A stretch of DNA of 64,000 bases from Parabacteroides chongii (GTDB lineage Bacteria; Bacteroidota; Bacteroidia; Bacteroidales; Tannerellaceae), in NCBI RefSeq assembly GCF_029581355.1, contig NZ_CP120849.1:4806501-4870500 (forward strand), read 5' to 3'. Numbering within the stretch: position 1 is the stretch's first letter; the number at the start of each line of letters is the position of its first letter. Below the pieces are notes generated by a model. It had not been told where the DNA came from, searched no databases, and saw nothing but the letters and a program-made list of their open reading frames with translations. Both the position numbers and the translations under genes were made by a program. Of this stretch, positions 50,476-59,520 are shown piece after piece.

Positions 50476-52023
50476 ATGTTAAGAAAAATCAGACTAACTG
50501 CTGCCGTCATTTTCTTTACCCTGATCACCTTGTTGTTCCTTGATTTCACGGGGACAATACATCAGTGGTTCGGTTGGATGGCGAAGATACAATTCCTTCC
50601 GGCATTGCTGGCGGTGAATATAGGAATAGTGATAGGGCTTGTTGTCCTGACATTACTGTTCGGACGGATCTACTGCTCGGTTATTTGTCCGCTGGGAGTA
50701 TTTCAGGATGTTGTTTCATGGATAGCCGGAAAACAAAAGAAGAACCGTTTTTCGTATTCCCCGGCGGTTAGCTGGTTACGTTATGGGATACTTGCTATGT
50801 TTGTACTTGCGATGATTGGAGGTTTTGGTTCGCTATTGGCTTTGCTGGCTCCATACAGTGCCTATGGGCGGATCGCCTCCAATCTGTTCGCTCCTTTCTA
50901 TCAATGGGCAAACAATGGACTCGCTTATCTCGCTGAACGGATGGATAGCTATGCCTTTTATACGGTAGATGTTTGGATGAAAGGAATAGCCACTTTCAGC
51001 ATAGCCATCATAACATTTATCGTACTGGCTATATTAGCGTGGCGTAACGGACGAACCTACTGCAATACCATTTGTCCGGTAGGAACTATCCTCGGTTTCC
51101 TTGCCCGGTATTCTTATTTCAAACCGGTTATCGATACCGAAAAATGTAACGGTTGCGGATTATGTGCCCGGAATTGTAAGGCTGCATGCATCGATACCAA
51201 AGAACACTGGATCGATTACAGCCGTTGCGTGGCTTGTATGGATTGCATCGGGAAATGTCGCCGGAATGCTCTGAAATATGTACCGGGACAATCGCTGACG
51301 AAGAAACAGGTTGAAACAACAACTTCGCCATCGGCTTCGGCGTCAGTATTACCATCGGCATCGGCTCCAGCCACAGAAAAATCCGCTGCTTCACGTCGTC
51401 ACTTTTTATCGGTTGCCACCCTGTTTGCCGTATCAGCCACATTGAAGGCACAAGTCAAACCCGAAAAGAATGTAGATGGCGGTTTAGCTCCGATCGAAGA
51501 CAAACAAAAACCGGAACGCCTCACTCCTATCACTCCTCCCGGATCATTAAGCGCACGAAACTTTACCGGACATTGTACTGCCTGCCAATTATGTGTATCC
51601 GTCTGTACCAACCAGGTACTGCGTCCGTCCGGAAACCTTATGACCCTCATGCAACCGGAAATGTCCTATGAACTCGGGTATTGCCGACCGGAATGTACCA
51701 AATGTGCGGACGTATGCCCCACCAGTGCCATACAGCCGATCAGTGTAGCCGATAAATCTGCCATTCAGATCGGGCATGCCGTATGGATCAAAGACCTTTG
51801 CGTAGTCAATACCGACGGTGTCGATTGCGGCAACTGTGCCCGTCATTGTCCGACAGCTGCTATACAGATGGTTCCCAAAGATCCCGAAGCACTCGACTCA
51901 CCAAAAATACCGGTTATCAATACCGAACGTTGTATCGGTTGCGGAGCCTGCGAACATCTTTGTCCCTCCCGCCCACTGAGTGCCATCTATGTGGAAGGAC
52001 ACGAAATGCACCGGACCATTTAA
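50476..52023 (+). CDS. membrane ferredoxin fused to a Tat-like second ferredoxin domain
   Basis: 515 residues. The first half has about five membrane segments with NapH-type CSVICPLG and CNTICPVG motifs, then two [4Fe-4S] binding sets (CNGCGLCARNC, CVACMDCIGKC). A Ser/Ala/Pro linker (about 280-300) leads to a twin-arginine-like segment (SRRHFL at 306-311 with a hydrophobic stretch) and a second ferredoxin part with several Cys4 sets (CTACQLCVSVC, CTKCADVC, CGNCARHC, CIGCGACEHLC). It looks like NapH and NapG joined in one chain. Probably carries electrons from quinol to the reductase encoded next. Promoter -7 box TAATTTTG at 50431-50438. Confidence 0.82.
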   Translation: MLRKIRLTAAVIFFTLITLLFLDFTGTIHQWFGWMAKIQFLPALLAVNIGIVIGLVVLTLLFGRIYCSVICPLGVFQDVVSWIAGKQKKNRFSYSPAVSWLRYGILAMFVLAMIGGFGSLLALLAPYSAYGRIASNLFAPFYQWANNGLAYLAERMDSYAFYTVDVWMKGIATFSIAIITFIVLAILAWRNGRTYCNTICPVGTILGFLARYSYFKPVIDTEKCNGCGLCARNCKAACIDTKEHWIDYSRCVACMDCIGKCRRNALKYVPGQSLTKKQVETTTSPSASASVLPSASAPATEKSAASRRHFLSVATLFAVSATLKAQVKPEKNVDGGLAPIEDKQKPERLTPITPPGSLSARNFTGHCTACQLCVSVCTNQVLRPSGNLMTLMQPEMSYELGYCRPECTKCADVCPTSAIQPISVADKSAIQIGHAVWIKDLCVVNTDGVDCGNCARHCPTAAIQMVPKDPEALDSPKIPVINTERCIGCGACEHLCPSRPLSAIYVEGHEMHRTI

Positions 52024-52053
52024 TATACCCGAAAATCATCAAAACAAAGCATC

Positions 52054-53460
52054 ATGGAAGAAAAGAATAAAAAGAATATAGACCGACGGAGATTCCTGAA
52101 AGTCTTAGGCGGAAGCACACTGGCATCGACAGCCTCACTTTATAGTTGCAAACCGGACAAAAACGCATCCTTCCGGGGAAACGGTTCCGGTGATATTCCT
52201 GCCGAAATGACCTATCGCACCACGCCCACGACAGGCGATAAAGTATCCTTGTTAGGATATGGCTGTATGCGTTGGCCGACAGTTTCCAACAGCAGTGCAA
52301 GAGACAGTAGTGACGAGATCGACCAGGAAATGGTCAATCGCCTGGTCGACTATGCCATCGCACATGGTATCAACTATTTCGACACATCGCCTGCATATTG
52401 TAAAGGACGTTCGGAGCATGCCACAGGTATCGCTCTCAGCCGTTATCCGCGCGATACCTATTATATTGCCACCAAATTATCCAACTTCGCGCCCCAGACA
52501 TGGAGCCGTGAAAACTCGATGGCTATGTATCGTAACTCTATGAAAGAGCTGCAAGTCGACTATATCGACTATTACCTATTGCACGGTATCGGTATGGGAA
52601 ACGGTATGGAAGATTTCGAAGGACGTTATATAAACAACGGCATGCTCGATTTTCTGCTTGAAGAACGAAAGGCAGGCCGTATCCGCAACCTGGGTTTCTC
52701 TTATCATGGAGATATCAAAGTATTCGACTACCTCCTCTCCCGTCAGAACGAAATTAAGTGGGATTTTGTCCAGATACAGCTCAACTATGTTGACTGGAAA
52801 CATGCGAAAGAGGTCAACACCCGGAATACCGATGCTGAATATCTATACGGCGAATTACAGAAACGAAACATCCCCGCCATCATCATGGAGCCGTTACTGG
52901 GAGGCCGTCTCTCGAACGTACACGACCATATTGCAGCGAAACTGAAACAACGCAGTCCCGAGTCGAGTGTCGCTTCATGGGCTTTCCGTTTCGCGGGAAC
53001 ATTCCCGGGTGTATTGACGGTATTAAGCGGAATGACTTATATGGAACATTTGCAGGATAACCTCCGCACCTACTCCCCACTGGAACCGCTGACGGATAAT
53101 GATCTGGCTTTTTTGGAAGAGACTGCCGTACAAATGCTCCGTTATCCTACCATCCCTTGCAATGATTGTAAATATTGTATGCCTTGTCCGTATGGTTTGG
53201 ATATTCCTGAGATCCTCTTGCATTATAACCGTTGTATTAATGCCGGAAATATTCCCGAAAGCCAACAGGATGAAAATTATGCGAAAGCGCGTCGTGCTTT
53301 CCTTGTCGGATACGACCGCAGTGTTCCCCGGCTGCGTCAGGCCAATCATTGTGTCGGCTGCAACCAGTGCAATCCGCATTGTCCGCAGAACATCGATATT
53401 CCGAAAGAGTTATTACGTATAGATAAATATACGGAACAGTTGAAACAAAACTTATTATAG
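52054..53460 (+). CDS. Tat-exported aldo/keto reductase with C-terminal iron-sulfur clusters
   Basis: 468 residues. A twin-arginine signal (RRRFLK at 11-16) ends in a possible lipobox Cys32. The reductase domain (about 60-370) has Asp/Tyr in FDTSPAYCKG, Lys in IATKLS and His in YLLHGIG. The C-terminus has two cluster sets (CNDCKYCMPCP and CVGCNQCNPHCP). Members occur in Bacteroidales beside membrane ferredoxins; substrate unknown. Gap to the upstream gene is 30 bases, so one operon. Confidence 0.87.
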   Translation: MEEKNKKNIDRRRFLKVLGGSTLASTASLYSCKPDKNASFRGNGSGDIPAEMTYRTTPTTGDKVSLLGYGCMRWPTVSNSSARDSSDEIDQEMVNRLVDYAIAHGINYFDTSPAYCKGRSEHATGIALSRYPRDTYYIATKLSNFAPQTWSRENSMAMYRNSMKELQVDYIDYYLLHGIGMGNGMEDFEGRYINNGMLDFLLEERKAGRIRNLGFSYHGDIKVFDYLLSRQNEIKWDFVQIQLNYVDWKHAKEVNTRNTDAEYLYGELQKRNIPAIIMEPLLGGRLSNVHDHIAAKLKQRSPESSVASWAFRFAGTFPGVLTVLSGMTYMEHLQDNLRTYSPLEPLTDNDLAFLEETAVQMLRYPTIPCNDCKYCMPCPYGLDIPEILLHYNRCINAGNIPESQQDENYAKARRAFLVGYDRSVPRLRQANHCVGCNQCNPHCPQNIDIPKELLRIDKYTEQLKQNLL

Positions 53461-53558
53461 CAGCCGGATATATGAGCTAAAAAGAAAAACAATTTGAACG
53501 AATAAAGAACAGGGCATTGTCTTAAAACTGCTACTTTTGTCCAATAAAGATTATATAT

Positions 53559-54173
53559 ATGAAAGTGTTACTTATTAATGGAAGTCCCCGGAAAGAGGGA
53601 AATACATTTCTGGCTTTGTCTGAAGTGGCAACAGCTTTGGAACAGAATGGCGTCGAAACCCGTATCATCCAACTCGGCAATAAAGCCGTACAAGGTTGCA
53701 TTGCCTGTAACAAGTGCAACGAATTGGGGAGATGCGTTTTCAAAGATAAACTGTATGAAGATATACGTGAAAATCTTCAGGATATAGATGGATTGATAGT
53801 AGGTTCTCCCGTATATTACGCCGGGCCTAACGGTTCGCTTTGTGCCATCCTTGACAGAGTATTTTATTCCTGTTCGGATATGCTTGCATACAAGCCGGCA
53901 GCCGCAATTGCAGTCTGCCGACGTGGCGGAGCCAGTGCTACCATCGACCGGCTGAACAAATATTTTACGATCAACAACATGCCTGTCGTCTCTTCGCAAT
54001 ACTGGAACATCATACACGGCCGCCTGCCCGGCGAGGCTGCACAGGATGCCGAAGGTTTACAAATCATGCGGACACTCGGTAAGAATATGGCCTGGTTACT
54101 GAAAAACATAAAAGCCGGGGCACAGCCATTGCCGGAAACTGAAGAGCGGCAAATAACGAACTTTATCAGATAA
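53559..54173 (+). CDS. flavodoxin-like NAD(P)H-dependent reductase
   Basis: 204 residues. FMN-binding loop LLINGSPRKEGNT at residues 4-16 and the GSPVYYAGPNGSLCAILDR loop at about 82. A CIACNKCNELGRC segment (about 47-59) resembles iron-sulfur flavoproteins. Third gene of the redox locus, 98 bases after the aldo-keto reductase, so it may have its own promoter. Confidence 0.87.
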   Translation: MKVLLINGSPRKEGNTFLALSEVATALEQNGVETRIIQLGNKAVQGCIACNKCNELGRCVFKDKLYEDIRENLQDIDGLIVGSPVYYAGPNGSLCAILDRVFYSCSDMLAYKPAAAIAVCRRGGASATIDRLNKYFTINNMPVVSSQYWNIIHGRLPGEAAQDAEGLQIMRTLGKNMAWLLKNIKAGAQPLPETEERQITNFIR

Positions 54174-54216
54174 TATTATCTGTCTCATCTGTAGACATTC
54201 AGAGACATAATCACAA

Positions 54217-54256
54217 AATCAGCCAGATTGTTATGTATTAAACAATCTGGCTGATT
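54217..54256 (-). terminator. perfect hairpin between the flavodoxin-like gene and the Rpn fragment
   Basis: AATCAGCCAGATTGTT (54217-54232) and its exact reverse complement (54241-54256), 16-bp arms. On the minus strand TTTTG follows, so it terminates the minus-strand fragment; it can also stop the plus-strand transcript. Confidence 0.65.
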
Positions 54257-54277
54257 CAACTAACAAGCTATAAGAAA

Positions 54278-54526
54278 TTATAATTCGCCTATTTCTTCAA
54301 CCGACAACCCAGTGCATTGGGCTATCGTTTCGACTGAAACTCCCTGCTTTTTAAAGTTTGTTGCAATAAGGCGTTGTTCTTCTTTCTTGCCTTTCTTTAA
54401 ACCTTTTTCCTCGGCTTCCTCCACAGCATATTCCAGCGTAGCACGCCAGTCACGGTAGATTTTCAGATTCCCTTCATAGTGTGCCAAATGTTCGTATAAA
54501 GGACTACAAGATGGTACACCCTTCAT
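54278..54526 (-). pseudogene. C-terminal fragment of an Rpn/PD-(D/E)XK transposase-like nuclease
   Basis: 82 residues with the tail of Bacteroides Rpn-family proteins (YRDWRATLEYAVEEAEEKGLKKGKKEEQ and a short HTH-like end with TIAQCTGLSVEEI, quoted in parts). The nuclease domain is missing and the frame is closed upstream. Remnant. Confidence 0.65.
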
Positions 54527-54596
54527 ACAAATGAATTTTGGAATATCAACATTCTTATTGAAATTTCAATAACTTTGTAATTCAAAATCAAAGTAA

Positions 54597-55106
54597 ATGG
54601 GCAATTCTGAAATCATTATATATCTGTTACCTCTCGTCTTTATGATACATGACTTTGAAGAGATAATAGGCTTCAAAGCATGGTTTACAAAAAATGGTAC
54701 ATGGTTACAAGCTAAATATCCCCGATTTAGAGAACAAATCAGTCATTTAGAAACAATGTCCGTACCTTCTTTTGCATTAGCAGTCGCAGAAGAATTCATA
54801 CTGATTAGTATAGCCACAATAATTTATTTACTTTTTGAATGGCCTTATGCATGGCTAGCCTTTTTTACTGCATTTGCTTTTCATATAGGCATACATATCA
54901 TTCAATTTATAATTATCAGAAAATATATTCCTGTCATAATAACTTCCTTTTTATCTATTCCCTATATTATTATCGGGATCGATTACATCATTCATTCATT
55001 TTCCTTCAAAGAAATTGCAATCTGTTTCTCCATAGGATTATTGGTTGCTATTACTAATTTAATATTGGTTCACAAGATAACACCTAAACTAGATAAACTT
55101 ATATAA
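54597..55106 (+). CDS. HXXEE domain membrane protein
   Basis: 169 residues with four to five membrane helices. The HXXEE signature appears as MIHDFEE (residues about 17-23), with a further acidic AEEF and HIGIHI motif in later helices. Function unknown for the family. Stands alone on the plus strand. Confidence 0.8.
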   Translation: MGNSEIIIYLLPLVFMIHDFEEIIGFKAWFTKNGTWLQAKYPRFREQISHLETMSVPSFALAVAEEFILISIATIIYLLFEWPYAWLAFFTAFAFHIGIHIIQFIIIRKYIPVIITSFLSIPYIIIGIDYIIHSFSFKEIAICFSIGLLVAITNLILVHKITPKLDKLI

Positions 55107-55337
55107 TATTGAGAGCAATTAATTCTCAAAACCACATATTCCCAGGCCATCATAGTATTGAATATATAAAATCCAATATAGAGAAATATTTGGAATTTTA
55201 TGGTAAACGTACAAAGGAATAGTAGAATGGTGTAAAAACCGTAAAAAGGGTAATCTTTCCCCTGGTTTGGGTATAGAACAGGATGTATATTTCTTGTAAT
55301 TTTGCATTATGAAAATATACATCTAAAAATTAAGCTT

Positions 55338-55904
55338 ATGATACTCAAGGATTTTTTACAAGTTATCCGGACACGGGGGCCACTCAATACACCGGAAATC
55401 CATCGTTTCATGGATGAGATGAGCAACGAGGCACGACGCATTACCTTCGAACTGAACGGTTCCTATCATACCTCCGACGAGGTTCGGGCATTACTTTCGC
55501 GATTGTTCGGATACGAAGTCGATCCGACACTGCGTGTATTTCCTCCATTCTATACTGATTTTGGAAAGAATATACAAGTTGGTAAAAATGTTTTTATCAA
55601 TGCCTGCTGTCACTTTCAGGATCACGGTGGTGTTACGATCGGTGATGATTGTCAAATCGGACACAACGTTGTGTTCGCTACCCTCAACCACGGCCTTGCA
55701 CCGGAAGACCGTAAGACAACCTATCCTGCTCCCATTGTACTTGGCAAAAATGTCTGGATCGGTTCGAATGCCACTATTTTACAAGGCGTAACCATTGGCG
55801 ACAATGCCATCGTTGCAGCAGGAGCTGTCGTAACAAAAGACGTGGCTGCAAACACGGTAGTTGGCGGTGTTCCGGCAAAGTTCATCCGGAACATAGAAAT
55901 ATAA
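55338..55904 (+). CDS. hexapeptide-repeat sugar O-acetyltransferase
   Basis: 188 residues from the ATG at 55338; a -7 box TAATTTTG (55297-55304) lies across the earlier ATG at 55302, which is therefore not used. Left-handed beta-helix hexapeptide repeats start at about residue 90 (NACCHFQDHGGVTIGDDCQIG) with the catalytic His in the LNHGLAPEDR loop; it ends with the maltose/galactoside acetyltransferase form GGVPAKFIRNIEI. Acetyl-CoA-dependent. Confidence 0.88.
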   Translation: MILKDFLQVIRTRGPLNTPEIHRFMDEMSNEARRITFELNGSYHTSDEVRALLSRLFGYEVDPTLRVFPPFYTDFGKNIQVGKNVFINACCHFQDHGGVTIGDDCQIGHNVVFATLNHGLAPEDRKTTYPAPIVLGKNVWIGSNATILQGVTIGDNAIVAAGAVVTKDVAANTVVGGVPAKFIRNIEI

Positions 55905-55947
55905 AACGAAGCATCACATCTTCAAAAATTTCTCAACAAAAATTTCA

Positions 55948-56511
55948 CAAAATAAATCCTTCATTCCTTCATCCTTGATCTAACAAGCTGGTTATTGATA
56001 TTTTGTACATGAAGGAATTTTGACAACATGAAGGAAACAGATTTATTGGGGGCTGAAATCTTCATATTCCTACCTAAAATTCCTACCTGATTCAACTTTA
56101 TATGCCAGGTAGGGAGTAAGGTTGAAATAATAAGCAGTAAGGATATCTATAATTACTTATTATTATGAGAGTTACTATCTTTTTATTGTTTGTCAATTGT
56201 CAAACGCTTATAATACAACTATCGAACAAGCGTTTGATAACTGACAAACAAGCGTCCGACAGATAACAAATAGGAAAAAAGAAAGGACAACCAGGCTAAG
56301 CCTCAGTTATCCTTGCACTAAAATAACATTAGCATACAAATAACCTTTCGGTGGATACTCCCTCTTTTTATCGTTTCGGAATCATCATTAGTGAATGAAA
56401 AAACGACAATTCAAAAGACATTCCTTCATCCTGACAAACATCCTTCATCAATAAAAAACACATAATCAAATAGTTAATATAACAACATGAAGGAATGAAG
56501 GATTTATTTTG
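55948..56511. mobile_element. MITE-like element with 25-bp perfect inverted ends
   Basis: The 25 bases at 55948-55972 (CAAAATAAATCCTTCATTCC and five more) are the exact reverse complement of 56487-56511. The 564-bp interior has no gene. It contains more ATGAAGGA words in both directions, a 21-bp hairpin with two mismatches (TTTGTCAATTGTCAAACGCTT and partner, about 56195-56254) and CTACCTG/CAGGTAG pairs. No clear target duplication is seen. May be a non-autonomous element or what remains of an excised islet. Confidence 0.55.
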
Positions 56512-56530
56512 AAAACTTTTTATTGTATCA

Positions 56531-57565
56531 CTAAACCGAAATAGCCACCTTCACAACCCCATCCAAACGATTTTCAAAGACACGATAAGCCTCTTCAATC
56601 TCGTTCAACGGAAATTTGTGAGTAATAAGCGGAGTGGTGTCTATCTTACCCTGCTCGATCAATTCAAGAATCTCGGCACAGTCGCAACCGTCCACGCCTC
56701 CTGTTTTAAAGGTCAGGTTCTTTCCATACATATCCGGTAAAGGAAGAAGTTGGGGTTTATCATAGAGGGCAACAACGGTGACAATCGCATTGGGTCGGGC
56801 ACAATCCCAAGCCAAACGGAAAGTATCTTCGCTACCCGCTACCTCCAGGACCACATCTGCACCGCCGTAATCGCTGTTACGAAGTACGAAATCCTTGCAG
56901 TTTTCGGGTTCTGTCACCAGCACATCCGGGTAATGTTCACGGACAAACCGGATTCTTTCAGGGGACTTTTCACAGACAATGATCCGTCGTGGCTTCTTCA
57001 GCATCACACAAAGCAATGTACAGATACCGGTAGGACCGGCACCAATGATAAGCACTGTATCATCATTGGAAATCTCCGAAATGCGGGCTGCCCAAAAACC
57101 TGTGGCCAACACATCACCAACAAATAGAGCTTGCTCGTCGCTAACCGTCTCCGGAATACGGTTTAATCCACTGTCGGCATAAGGGACCCTGACATATTCT
57201 GCCTGACCGCCGTCTATACGACATCCTAAAGCCCAACCGCCATTGGGATCCGTACAGTTGTTGACATACCCATGTTTGCAAAAGAAGCATTCCCCACAGA
57301 ATGTCTCTACATTTACGGTTACCCTGTCCCCCGGTTCGACGGAAATAACATCAGGACCTACCTGCTCCACAATACCGACCATCTCATGCCCTACCGTTAT
57401 TCCGGGTACGGCACGTGGCACACTACCATGTTTAATATGCAGGTCACTCGTACAGATACTACCCAGCGTCACACGCACGATAGCATCACGTGAATCTTTT
57501 ATTTCCGGTTCCGCCTTCTCGCGCAGTTCGAATTTACCATGTTCAATATATGTATATGCAAGCAT
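56531..57565 (-). CDS. zinc-binding alcohol dehydrogenase (MDR family)
   Basis: 344 residues. Catalytic zinc ligands in GSICTSDLH (Cys38) and GHEMVG (His61), structural zinc cysteines in CGECFFCKHGYVNNC, and a nucleotide-binding loop GAGPTG at about 175. NAD(P)-dependent oxidation of a secondary alcohol is likely; substrate unknown. Right next to the MITE-like element. Confidence 0.9.
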   Translation of the reverse strand: MLAYTYIEHGKFELREKAEPEIKDSRDAIVRVTLGSICTSDLHIKHGSVPRAVPGITVGHEMVGIVEQVGPDVISVEPGDRVTVNVETFCGECFFCKHGYVNNCTDPNGGWALGCRIDGGQAEYVRVPYADSGLNRIPETVSDEQALFVGDVLATGFWAARISEISNDDTVLIIGAGPTGICTLLCVMLKKPRRIIVCEKSPERIRFVREHYPDVLVTEPENCKDFVLRNSDYGGADVVLEVAGSEDTFRLAWDCARPNAIVTVVALYDKPQLLPLPDMYGKNLTFKTGGVDGCDCAEILELIEQGKIDTTPLITHKFPLNEIEEAYRVFENRLDGVVKVAISV

Positions 57566-57679
57566 AATCTCTTTCTGTTGATTAATAGATTTTACAAAGA
57601 TAGCGATTACACGATAATCATATCCTACTCTTAAAAAAACTTCCTACTTTTGTATTCGAAAAACATATCCATAATATTC

Positions 57680-58462
57680 ATGCAACATAACTCTCTATCG
57701 TATTCCACCCTGCTCCAACGTCTCACCATCGACAGCAAAGACGATGGGAATAAATTTACGATCTGCAACCGGGTAGATGAAATAAAAAGACTGCTGGAAT
57801 CAAGTAATTACCGGTTAATTCACGAAGGACCTCTTTCACTTATTTATGCCCGGCAAACAGATCCGGCCGAATGGAACACACTCATATCCTCTCATATCGA
57901 TTGTGTCTATCAAAATTGCTTTATGGAAGAGGCCGGTGATTGTTGGAAAGGGACTTTCGACAACAGTGCGACGAATGCCGTAATCATCGACCTGATGCTG
58001 CGTGATGAACTGAATAACAATGTAGTTATAGCATTTACCGGGGATGAAGAAATCCATTCGGGTGGCGCCATCGAAGTGATGAATGTGTTGCACAAAGACA
58101 AAGTTCACCTCGCCCTCGGCATCATACTGGACGTAACCGAAGAGGGATGGGAAGACGAAGCGGCCTTTTCCATAGAGAATGACCGCGGATTCGATATACT
58201 GACAGGTTATCATATCATTCAACTCCTCCAGTCTTCAGAACAACCTTGCACGCTGGTTCATCAAGCCGAACCGGATGAAACCTGGGATTACGGCAAAGGT
58301 ATTGAAGGTATTTTCCCTCCTCTCCCTTGTCTTAGTCTTTGCCTACCGGCTTCAGGGGAACTTCATGGAGAAAAAGGAGTCCTGATCAGAAAGGCCTCGG
58401 TCGAACCGTATTCACGGCTGTTGAAGGAGATTTCATCTTTAACCCGGGAATCAACGGAGTAG
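57680..58462 (+). CDS. M20/M28-like metallopeptidase
   Basis: 260 residues from the ATG at 57680, which follows a -7 box TACTTTTG (57645-57652). The metal-binding pattern is recognisable: His-x-Asp in SSHIDCVYQ, Asp in TFDNSATNAV, and the Glu-Glu pair in FTGDEEIHSGGA. It is shorter than typical M20 or M42 enzymes. Substrate not known. Its 3' end overlaps the convergent monooxygenase-like gene by 77 bases. Confidence 0.72.
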   Translation: MQHNSLSYSTLLQRLTIDSKDDGNKFTICNRVDEIKRLLESSNYRLIHEGPLSLIYARQTDPAEWNTLISSHIDCVYQNCFMEEAGDCWKGTFDNSATNAVIIDLMLRDELNNNVVIAFTGDEEIHSGGAIEVMNVLHKDKVHLALGIILDVTEEGWEDEAAFSIENDRGFDILTGYHIIQLLQSSEQPCTLVHQAEPDETWDYGKGIEGIFPPLPCLSLCLPASGELHGEKGVLIRKASVEPYSRLLKEISSLTRESTE

Positions 58463-58802
58463 TATCGATCAGTTCCAGATGTTTTACCATATCGAGCGTT
58501 CCCTGTTTGTATTTCTGGAAATGAGGAGTTTCGATGTGGCTTTTATAGGCAGTTTCATCCGCATAGATTTCAAGTATAGTCACCTTATTCGGATGATCCT
58601 TTTCAGCCATTGCATAAAGTAGCAGGACACCCGGCTCCAACCGCATGGAGGCTTCTATCTCTTCCTTCAGATGAGCATTATATTCAGCTAACCGTTCCGG
58701 ATCGACTGTAATTTTCGACAGACGTACCATATTTTCAGTTTCTTGTGCGATTACCGGAATAATCACAGCTGTGAGCAATAAAACGATTAGTAACTTCTTC
58801 AT
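58386..58802 (-). CDS. secreted antibiotic biosynthesis monooxygenase-like protein
   Basis: 138 residues with a signal peptide (about 1-20) and the ABM ferredoxin-like fold: VRLSKITVDPERLAEYNAHL, EPGVLLLYAMAE and a later ETPHFQKYKQGT. Putative cofactor-free quinol or stress-related monooxygenase. The last 77 bases lie antisense to the end of the peptidase gene. Confidence 0.82.
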   Translation of the reverse strand: MKKLLIVLLLTAVIIPVIAQETENMVRLSKITVDPERLAEYNAHLKEEIEASMRLEPGVLLLYAMAEKDHPNKVTILEIYADETAYKSHIETPHFQKYKQGTLDMVKHLELIDTTPLIPGLKMKSPSTAVNTVRPRPF

Positions 58803-58849
58803 TTGCTTTATTTATTTTGTTTCTTATCTCAAACCAAACTTCGCTGGTT

Positions 58850-59338
58850 TTATTGTCTTTCAAATTTCACCGCTATATCACCCACCACATTCAAAACCCC
58901 GATACCATCACCGTCGATACGACCGATCTTAATCAGATCGTTGCTTCGCGACCAGTTTTTACAGAAAATAGCGACATTACCCCACGGTACATAAATCGTA
59001 ATATCACCGGGTGCGGGTGAGCAGCCCCGTGTCACACCAGCCGTCGTCAGCGCAGGCGACGGATAAAAAATCTTTTCAGTAATATTGTTATAATCATTCA
59101 GAGTCACCTCCAAAGGCAAACGCGAGAGGAAATCTCGTGCAGCAGCATTGTCTTCCATCGTAGCCGTAATCGTCCGGCTCCCGACTGTAATATTTAGTTT
59201 CATAGATGTTATAGGAGTTTCGGGTTGTTCAGGTTGTTCAGGTGTTTCAGGCATCACCGGATCATCGTCCGATCCTCCACAGGCAGCCATCGACATAACG
59301 GTCAACAGCATCAATGGAATTAATAAAAACTTTTTCAT
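58850..59338 (-). CDS. cyclophilin-like fold lipoprotein
   Basis: 162 residues, lipobox SMAAC (Cys20), a Glu/Pro-rich spacer with repeated PEQP, then the cyclophilin-like domain (ITATMEDNAAARDFLSRLPL, DYNNITEKIFYP, GDITIYVPWGNVAIFCK). Common secreted lipoprotein of gut Bacteroidales; function unknown. Separated by 47 bases from the monooxygenase-like gene on the same strand. Confidence 0.82.
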   Translation of the reverse strand: MKKFLLIPLMLLTVMSMAACGGSDDDPVMPETPEQPEQPETPITSMKLNITVGSRTITATMEDNAAARDFLSRLPLEVTLNDYNNITEKIFYPSPALTTAGVTRGCSPAPGDITIYVPWGNVAIFCKNWSRSNDLIKIGRIDGDGIGVLNVVGDIAVKFERQ

Positions 59339-59520
59339 ATCACTACTATTTATCAGATTATCTTTGTTTTAATTATTCTGATACAAAAATAGAGTCTCAG
59401 AAACACCGGGACTTTATACATTTTACTGATAATTGTATCCTAATCATGGATTCTGAAACAACGATAGAAATCGTATGAAGAAAAGAACTACATTTGTAAT
59501 GTATAAAAATAGAAAGAGAT

